A stretch of DNA of 64,000 nt from Conus ventricosus (taxonomy: Eukaryota; Mollusca; Gastropoda; Neogastropoda; Conidae). The position numbers and the translations under genes are program-made. This document shows, piece after piece, positions 55,800 through 64,000 of this stretch. Numbering within the stretch: the stretch's first letter is position 1; every line of letters begins with the position of its first letter. The notes under the pieces were generated by a model. The model had not been told where the DNA came from and did no database searches. It worked only from the letters and a program-made list of their open reading frames with translations. The DNA lies in assembly GCA_018398815.1 (NCBI GenBank), contig JAFLJL010014879.1:76362-140361 (forward strand), written 5' to 3'.

Positions 55800-57567
55800 A
55801 CACAAAGAGTTCGCAGCGTCAGTTTCAATTTTACAGAACAAAAATAAACCACTCTACAAACGCAAGACTTTGAAGCATAACAATAATATTCCATTAACTT
55901 CAGTGTCAACCAACTATCAATGTAACCAAAGAATCTGTTCATTTCAATTAAAACTAGTATGTCGACACACATAACATACATATAAGTACACATACATATG
56001 TGCATACACACATACACATATATACACACACACACATGCACATATACATGCAAACATATACATACCCACATACACATATAACATATTGTGTTCTTTCATC
56101 TTATATCCTGTTCCTTTTAATCTACCTTACACCTTTATTTACCCCTAGCGTTAAACATAAGTATCATTCATACATATTCAAACATATGCTTGGATGTCTT
56201 ATTGTTACTAAAACATTCCATCGAAATCGTCGCAGTTATATCTCAACCATGCTTCTACTGTCCTCAGCTTTGATCCCTGATTATGTTGTACTGCGTAGCC
56301 CTATTATCAAAGTTACCTTCCAGTTCATACACAAATCCTGAATTCAAAACATGCACATATTCAGTCGCGCACACATCTATATACGAGCGTACACGCATAT
56401 GAATTCTAGTCAAGCAAACATTTCTCCCCGCTACAATAATCAGTCTACACCAATCTATTATTATTAATATAGTATCTTCTTCATAGCATGATTACATAAT
56501 CGTGTTACGCACAACATGTATATTTTAATAACATCCCGTCTGACCTACTCTGTAATTCCTTTTCTCTGCGCATGCGCCTAATTATTTTTAGTGTCACCCC
56601 TGTTGACCTGTGTGACCCCCATATCATAGGCCTAGTTAAGCAAGCGTTGTTTGCATTTCCATTGCGAGTTTGGCGTGTTTCCTTGCTGAAGTATTCATTC
56701 GCTATTTATACATTTACAACTTTGGAGTTCGTGCATGTTCGTGGTTCTCTGGGATTAAAATTATATAAAAGATTTGACTTGGATTTCTCTGTCATCATGA
56801 AACAGGTTGGTACATTTCTATTTTCCGTTGGATCATGTAATGTTGGTTAATATTTGTTACTACATTCCACTTGAAACTTGCTCATCTTCCTCATTATGTA
56901 TTAGGTTACGTTAGAACAGACATGATTTTACCTCAACTATCGATCGACAACAACTGAATCTTTCCTGAAAGCTATTTCAAACCTCGAACAACAAACGAAG
57001 TCGTACTTTACGTGGTAAATTTGCTAGGCCCTACTTGGGACAAAATCCCTTCGAGCGAGCGTGGAACTGTACTTAAAGTTCTAACTAGGTCAAGCTAGAT
57101 CTGTCTATTGAGCGGAGACGTGGTTTGACGCGAGGCGCACCGCGCGCGTCGTGTCTCGTCTCACGATCCCCAGGCCGCGGAAACGACCGTGACCTTTGTT
57201 GATCTCTCAAAAGTTAGCCATTGACCCAGATTCTCAAAAGATCCATTCTTTGCACACACGCGTCACAATAATATATATATATTTAGCTACAATATGTTAA
57301 CACAGGGTTTGTGCTAAATAATGTCGCTCTACGTGAAACTGATCAGCACTCATTTCTATTTCACCTCTAATGCATATCAAACTTGTAAATAATGTGCAGC
57401 ACATTCAACAGCATCTAATCCTGTTTTGTTCCCTTTTTGTACCTTTCCATCCCCTCCCTACTTCTTATGCGTGTTATTTATTAAATTTCTAATTTTATCT
57501 TGTACAAAAACCTTTCTATCTTACCCTCCTCCTTTCCATTCTCCGTATATTGTTTTACAAGTCGGTT
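55800..57567. other. probable 3' region of the minus-strand LINE, no gene recognised
   Basis: AC-rich CATA repeats occur at 55,975-56,075. A CG-rich patch lies at 57,115-57,160, and a short AT run near 57,273. I see no protein motif on either strand. Confidence 0.4.
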
Positions 57568-60500
57568 TTAACCTGTAGACCACATTGCCAGCCCTTGAGC
57601 TTTAATCCTTATAATTGATTTTCCTCTGGATTTGAGAGCATAAAAGATGTACATAGCTACATCCCGTATGATCTCTGTATTTTTGTTTTGTAGTATATTA
57701 TCTAATCTAATCGTGTTCAGATTGGTAAATGTTTGGTTATGTATTTCACTCTTAATTGATTATAATTTGGACATGCTGTTAAAAAGTGCATTTCTGTTTC
57801 ATCTACAGGACAAAAGGGGCAGGTTACAATCACCAAACTATCAGTGTATTTCCTATTGATATGTAATTCGTTTATTCCTAGTCTCATTTTTGTTAATGCT
57901 TCCTAAATTTAGTTATAGTAATTTGATGTAGGTATTCTTCTGTTTGATGCAAGGTTTTGAATGTTTTAGTATGTTGCGAATCTCTCACTATTTGTTATTT
58001 TCTCATGCCAAGTTTGTTTATAACAATCTATAATTCTTTGTTTTAACTCCTTTATAAAACTTGTTCATTTTCTTACCCCTTCATTTGCCATACCTCTGAA
58101 AACCATACCTATCTAGGCATCCTTTTATTCCTAGTGCCCAGTTTTGTGTTTTAGTTACTTCTGTTTTTTCCCTTTCATATGCTTGTTTTGGAATCCTATT
58201 TGGAGGCATATTTACTAAACGTAGCCAATATCTAATTGCTTTTATTATACTATCTATATATAATGGGTATCTGCCTAACTCTCCATACACTAGATTATTT
58301 GGTGTTTTCTTTCCTACCCCTAAATATTTTTTACATGCAAGTAGATGTACATTTTCTACTGCTGAATACATAGTTAATCCCCATACCTCAGCTGCATATA
58401 GTAATAGTGGTTTGATTTGGGTATCAATAATTTAAAATAAATATTCATATCTATATGTCCTAAACTGTACATGGTTTTCATTATTTCAATCACCTTACCT
58501 TTAGCTCTACCTGCATATTCTGAAAGGGAGATATCTGCCGAGAGTTTGGTTGTCAATGTATAACCCAAATATTTATAACTATTTACAACTTCTAATTCAT
58601 CACCTTTATAATACCATTTCTCTGCTCTTCCTAAGTATCCTCCTTTCCTGAATACCATGACTTTTGTTTTTTGTAGATTCACTGTTAGGCCTATTTGGTC
58701 AGAGGTCTCTTGGAGATTTCTAAGTTGATTTTGTAATCCTGATGGGTTATCGATTTTAGTGCTATATCATCAGCAAAGAGTAGTAGGAATAGTTCCTCAG
58801 TTCCTGGTAAAAATTTGGTATCCATGTCTTCCTTTCAATGTTACCTTTTCTGCCACTTCTGTTATCAAAAGGAAAAAATTAAAGGAGATAGTAAGCACCC
58901 TTGTTTCACTCCTTGAGGACAGTCGAAGAATTCTGTCAGTTCATTCCCATGTCTCACACATGCCTGTACTGTTCTGTACATTCCTTTTAACATGTTTAAC
59001 ATTTTAGTAGATATTTTTGTTTCTTTAGGATTTCCCATAGCTTATCCCTGTTGACTGTATCGAACGCTTTATGATAATCAATGAATGCTACATATAATTT
59101 CTTCTTCTTCTGCCATACAAGCAGTTACTTATCATTGTACCAGAGTGTAAATGATCTATGGTAGAGAAGTTTTTCTAAATCCTGCTTGCTCTTTGCTTAT
59201 TTTGTTCTCTTCCTCTGCCCAGTTGTATAGTCTTCTATTTATTACAGCTGTGAAAATTTTACTTGAGATGCATAATAGGAAATACCTCTATAGTTTCCTG
59301 GGGTTTGTTTATTCGCCCTTCTTGAAAAGAGGCACGATTACAGCTTTTGTCCATTCTATAGGAAATAACTATCCTGAAATATCTTATTAATAATTTTATT
59401 AGAAACGGGGTTATGTGTGTTGTTCTGTGGTCTTAAAAAATTCAGGTGGTATTCCGTCAAGTCCAGATGCTTGCCCTTTTTCAATTTCTTTATTGCTAAA
59501 CTTATTTCAATATTAGTTATCTCTTCATCTAATTCTTGTATATGGATTTCCTCATCTTCACTTCAAGTTTTGTTGCACCCTTTCATTGTTGTTTTGCACT
59601 TCAGGTAGTTGCGGGTTTAAAACACTTTCAAAGTGTTCTTGCCATTGTGTAATACTTATTGCTGGCAGTGTAATCTTTTTCTTTTTTGTGCTTTTTATAA
59701 TGTTCCAAAACATCTTACTGGGCTTTTGGTTTTGTATGAGTGCCTCGTATGTTTGTTACTATATTGTTTTTTCTTCTCTCTGATTGTTTCTTTATATATT
59801 GTTCTTTTGTTTGCATATAACTCCTTTCTTACTTTATACAAATTTGGGTTTTTGAATCTGTTGGTGTGCGTCAGTGTACATAATGCGTGTCTGGCATCTT
59901 TTTTCTTGACTTCACATTCCTTATCATACCATCCCTTTGTTGTTTTGTTGTCCCCTCCTATGCATATATTTACATACATACTTTTAAACCAGCCTCTTTT
60001 AATAGTTTATTGAAATTTTCTAAACTTAAATCTAATATCAGTGTCAATCCCCTCGGTAATCTGTTCTAGTAGTATTTTAAAACTTTCTGTTTCTATATGC
60101 TGTTATATATTCTTGTTGTTTTGCAGGGTCCCAATCTAATTTTCTTTACAAACTTTCTCTTAGCTTTGTCTTCCTGGGGGTCTGGCAATGTGCTCTGTAT
60201 TACCATGTTGATTGGCATATGGTGAGATTCAATTCTTTCCTGGATAACACAATTTTTTACATTACCAATCAACTCAAATGAACATATAAAATAATCAATT
60301 GTACTGTTTCCTCTATCAGAATAGAATGTTATGCACCGTCAAAATTCTCTGCACTTAGTCCATTTAAAGGTGTTAAATTTTAAATGTTGTGCAAAATTCA
60401 ATTAATTTTTTTCCGAAACCATTTGTAACAGAGTCCATTGACCTTCGTGCACACACGTCCTGATCATTGTTCAATGTGTCACTATCATCGTTTACACACA

Positions 60501-61082
60501 GACCCCATTTCCCTATACGTGCATTGAAGTCTCCTCCAATGACATAAAAAAATCATTTTGTTGCTCTATTTGTGTTAGTAAATATTGCTCCAGCAGTTCT
60601 AAGGTACATGTATAGTCCTTATCAAAGTAAAAACGGCTATCAACTGGGTGTATATATTCCAAAAAACATAATATCCTTCCCACAATTAGCAGATTTTCAG
60701 ATATACGTATACATAATACATTTTTAATCCCCGTGCTTATTAACTGAACATAGTCAGGGCCATTTCTTTTTTAATTAACATGACAACCCCCCCTGAAGGT
60801 CTGCCCATTTTTGGTAAATTTCACAGCTGGCAATGGGTATACAAAAAATCTGAGAATTTAATTTCAAAATCAAATGACTCTAAGGTAAAAGTTTCGCTCA
60901 GACAGCAGATATCAAATGAATGTAATATATTCTAAAAAATCTGGGTCAGTTAATTTCTCAAGCAGACCTTCTACGTTCCAACAACCAAAATACAGCTTTT
61001 CTTACCTTCTTTAATTCATCCCTTTGGGCAAATTTCCACTTTCATCCTCGTTCTCGTTTCCATTCACTCTTGTCTCGTTCAT
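57568..61082 (-). pseudogene. LINE ORF2: endonuclease, reverse transcriptase and C-terminal knuckle
   Basis: Starts MNETRVNGNENEDE at 61,082. The endonuclease begins with GCWNVEGLLEKLTDPDFLEY (~60,930-60,990) and has SRFYFDKDY (~60,630). A linker with KGWYDKECEVKKKDARHAL is at ~59,900. The RT has VAFIDYHKAFDTVN (~59,055-59,095), FADDIAL (~58,757-58,785, catalytic YxDD-type box), NLQKTKVMVFRKGGYLG (~58,640-58,680) and YKYLGYTL (~58,560). The C-terminal knuckle CPFCPVDETEMHFLTACP lies at ~57,762-57,815, followed by an open tail to the stop at 57,568. Frameshifts and stops are frequent in the endonuclease and early RT. This is a different family from the LINE inside element A. Confidence 0.82.
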
Positions 61083-61208
61083 TTTTATCTCATTCACCGT
61101 GTGTTGTCTCACAATTCCATCTTCTCTAGCATTTTCGTTTAGCTTGTTCTCTACGTGTTGACTTGTGACGTTTTTCCTTGAATTTTGTGTATGACCTTGG
61201 CCTAATTT

Positions 61209-63273
61209 TCATATTTTCTCCTTTTCTTTTCTTTCCTTCCCGTCTTTCCTTGTTGATTGAGAACGTGTGTATCCAGGTGAGTGTGGTCGGTTGTTTGTTG
61301 TTCTTAAAGTGTTAGTATCAGATCTTAATGCTTGTTTTCCTGATGGGTGTTGTTTGCGTTTGGTTTTCCCCCCTTCTTCACTATCAGAATATACCATGCC
61401 TTGTGTAAGTATAGTTTCCTCAATTGTAGGTTGTCGTGTATTCGATGGTTGTCGTACTGTCTTTCCCTTCTCTATGTGTGTAGCTAAATCGCACCGCGAA
61501 ACGAGGCGTACTCGGAGGTTGTGTCACAATCTCTGACTCAGTTGTGCATGTTGTGTTTGTCCCTAAAACTATCTCCTGAATGCTCCAAATACTGTCCAAT
61601 TGATCACTAATTTCATCCTGTGCGTGGGCCGGTGTGTGTACCAGGAACTGTGAGGGCATCTGATTAGGGTTGCCTTGACCTGATTCTAAGGGTGGGGAAA
61701 TGCCTGTATTTTGATCTACTCTGGCATCAGAGTTGTTTGCCTTGTATGTTTTCCCTAACCCACTTTTTTCTGCCACACCCCTTTGCGCACTTTCGCTTTC
61801 TGTCTTGTTTGCTGCTTTCTCATCGCCATTCACACTTTCTTTCCTTTCACTCTCTTCATTCTTCTTTTCACTTACTCTCTCTTTCACAGACCTTTTTTCT
61901 TGATTTTCTGTTCCACTCTCTCTCTCTTCATCCATAAAATCCCCCCGGAACAACGAAAACTGGAGATCACTGCCACCGTTCATTTCCTTCTTCACTTTCG
62001 TCTCTCTCAGCTCCATTTCCTCCCCCATTCACTCCTTTCGCACTTTTTTTCATACCTATCATCTCTTCCCACCTGTTCTTTCACTCTATTTCTATCTTCC
62101 TCTCTTTCTTTTTCCAGTCTTCTCCTCTTCTCTCATCTCTCATCCCTCTCATCCTCCAGTCATCAAAGTTTCTAACACCACTTGCACTATAATCACTTTC
62201 ATTCCTTCCTCTCTGTGTCCATTGTCCATTTGTGCCAGAATGTCTTCTGGAAATATTTCCATATCTGTAGTCCTCTTGCTGCTGGTGCTGTCTATATTGT
62301 TCATGATGGCTGTCCTCCCGTTCTAGTCGTGGCCTGTATTCTTCTCTTACATACAGTTTCCCCCCCACATAGTACCCGACTTGCCTTGTGCCCTCAGATC
62401 ACGTAGTTGGTCAGCTTGGCGTTTCGTCCTGTCTTGAGACACCCGTATGCCTGCCTTCTTCATCTTCTCGCGTGCCTCACGGTTCTGTAGGATCTTCATG
62501 GCGTCTCCCCACCTGAGGAAACGCACGATCACAGGTCTGGGTCTCTCTGCAGAAGGGTCCGGTTTGCCTAGCCTGTGTGCACGTTCTACTGCATCGTCGG
62601 CCCATGTCTCGTCTTCCTATTTTTTGTCTAGTGTCTCTCTGATCACCTCATCACATCTCTCTCTCTTGCTATCGTCCGTACTCTCTTTGATACCAAAGAA
62701 CTTTAAATTATTCCGTCCCGGAATAACTTTCGATTCGGTCCATTTCTTCCTCCATTTTAGTCAGTCTGCGTGCCATATAGTCCTTGGTTACCCCTAAGTG
62801 CCTTACTGCTGTTTTGTTTTCTTGTAGATCCTGCTTAGTGTCTTGAACATCCCTACATAATTCATTCAATGTGTCCGCCATATGATTTTTTTTGTTCCAT
62901 CTTGTTGATAGTGGTGGTTTGAACTTAAAGGAGTCAGTGAGCGTTGTTATTGCCGTAAAGAGTTGTGTCATCTTGATGTCTATCTTCGTGTCTAAGTTGT
63001 TGAATTTCGCTTCCAGCTTGTCTTCTAGCTTCTTGTTTTCATGTTCGATTTTCTCATTAATGGTTCATATTTGATCCTGGGCCCGGATGGTCTCTCCACA
63101 TCATTGGATAAGGATAGTCGTCTGCGCACATAGGCTAAGTGGAGAATAAGAAGTATAACCACTATTGGAGACGGACTATTCCCAAACTGAATCTGTGATG
63201 TTGCGTAGACCGTACCTTCATGTCTGTCCAACAGAGTCCTCTGACTGTCGTGCTTTTCCCTATCTCTGTCCAT
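61209..63273 (-). pseudogene. LINE ORF1 with coiled coil, RRM-like and C-terminal RNA-binding domains
   Basis: An L1-type chaperone protein. A coiled coil with KLEDKLEAKFNNLDTKI and LNELCRDVQDTKQDLQ (63,040-62,760) leads to the RRM-like region (62,720-62,540; MDRIESYSG, AERPRP). The C-terminal domain has PVIVRFLRWGDAMKIL (~62,480-62,530) and QDRTKRQADQLRDLRAQGK. A long Arg/Glu/Ser-rich tail, including 61,420-62,028, ends at 61,209 with KERKEKEKI. The tail is much longer than in vertebrate L1. Frameshifts occur near 62,700, 62,560, 62,350, 62,075 and 61,410. The 5' limit is uncertain; a more upstream start is possible. Confidence 0.72.
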
Positions 63274-63773
63274 CTTGCTGTTGACGTTTCTCTGACCACA
63301 GAGGTATGAACACTAGCCCACTTTCGTTTCTCCTTACAGTCACTGGCTGAACCGATGGCACTGCTTGTGTTTGCGGGAAAGTACCGAAGTTTAGTACATT
63401 TCCATCGAATCCGCCATTGACTTCGGTACCAAACGCCACTCTTGTGGTTTCACGTGCACGCTTAGTGTCAGAGCGTATCCCCACAGAAGCACAAACCAGA
63501 TCAAGACATCTTTCACTCCGGCCACTTCACCCTTCCGCCATCTTTCTTTCTCTTCCCCTTCCTTCTGCTCACTAGTGAAGCACAGAAAGAACCGATCTGG
63601 CACGCCAGATGCACAGATCCACCATGACTGAGTAGGTTCGTTTCTTCAAATACTTGTATCACTTTCTACGGCACTCAGGTTTTCCGTAGCCTTTGTAGAA
63701 CCACACTAGCAGTCGAAAATAACAGCACTTGAAACACTCACTGGCTATTCTCCGCCATCTTGCTGCGAACCCC

Positions 63774-63774
<1 letters not shown>

Positions 63775-63833
<59 letters not shown>

Positions 63834-63865
63834 GAGAAGAGAGGGAGAGAGAGAGAGAGAGTTAC
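63775..63865. repeat. (GA)n microsatellite at 5' end of the minus-strand LINE
   Basis: GA tract with minor interruptions; beyond it, AT-rich sequence with GTTT repeats runs to the window end and holds no gene. Confidence 0.95.
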
Positions 63866-64000
63866 ATTCCTTTTGTAAAATATTAACATACAGCAAGCTG
63901 CTAAGGATAATAATCAGACAACTACAATGCATCAGTAATATCAACTTTTTTTTGTTTGTTTGTTTGTTTCTTTAACAATTTATATAGGACAACAAAAAAA

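Larger units (their letters stand above)
55727..63770 (-). mobile_element. minus-strand LINE with ORF1 and ORF2
   Basis: Reading right to left: a 5' region next to a GA tract (63,770), an L1-like ORF1 (63,273-61,209), and ORF2 with endonuclease, RT and C-terminal knuckle (61,082-57,568). The 3' end is placed at ~55,727 because of a GCCCACAATAAAGG signal followed by TCAAGTG tandem repeats, but the ~1.8-kb region between has no other evidence and could include unrelated DNA. ORFs carry many frameshifts. Confidence 0.65.

Noticed and set aside
61692..62406. Plus-strand Ser/Phe/Leu-rich open frames
   Set aside because: They are antisense to the charged tail of the minus-strand LINE ORF1.

Overview
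This is a repeat-dense stretch of an invertebrate nuclear genome with no recognisable host gene. The mix of a Polinton/adintovirus-type element, a Tx1/L1-like LINE, a Penelope-like element, other LINE remains and long GT/CA, GA and AT microsatellites suggests a marine invertebrate, perhaps a mollusc. That placement is an inference; nothing in the window identifies the species.

Layout. 1-12.5 kb: unassigned sequence, a ~42-bp minisatellite (1.5-3.7 kb), a decayed Penelope-like element bounded by inverted repeats (3.7-5.3 kb), a ~622-bp tandem array that folds back into inverted orientation at ~8,680 (5.5-10.3 kb), and a 54-bp minisatellite with a hammerhead-like core (10.7-11.1 kb). 12,552-50,517: element A, a Polinton/adintovirus-like integrated element with terminal inverted repeats and a 5-bp target duplication (acatt). 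Element A was later interrupted twice: by a ~7-kb Tx1/L1-type LINE (22,198-29,163) and by a second related virus-like element, element B (30,077-45,446, duplication aaacg), which split A's capsid-like gene. 50.5-64 kb: microsatellites, the 3' part of a decayed RNase H-bearing LINE (53.2-54.5 kb) and a minus-strand LINE with ORF1 and ORF2 (to ~63.8 kb).

Without the two insertions A is about 15.6 kb and B about 15.4 kb, and they share the same gene order: left TIR; a DUF3102-like gene; an array of short palindromic iterons; a minus-strand cluster of four small proteins; two small membrane proteins and a retroviral-type integrase (plus); a helical protein (plus); protein-primed type B DNA polymerase, a Gly/Ala-rich membrane/coiled-coil protein and a capsid-like protein (minus); a coiled-coil/membrane protein (plus); a second structural candidate (minus); a penton-like candidate, a hypothetical protein and an A32/FtsK-type packaging ATPase (plus); right TIR. 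Integrase, PolB, ATPase and capsid-like genes together indicate a virus-like element able to integrate, replicate and package DNA. I see no adenovirus-type maturation protease.

The most unusual feature is the termini. Every end of A and B is a ~92-97-bp near-perfect palindrome bounded on both sides by AGAGAAC/GTTCTCT, so each end looks like an unfolded hairpin telomere. The palindromes of A and B have unrelated sequence beyond the outer heptamer. The right end of B carries an extra partial copy of its palindrome, the ATPase gene runs into the right TIR, and the left-arm DUF3102-like gene is inverted and highly diverged between A and B. Nearly all long genes in both copies are broken by single-base indels, often in homopolymers, which may be decay, uncorrected long-read error, or both.
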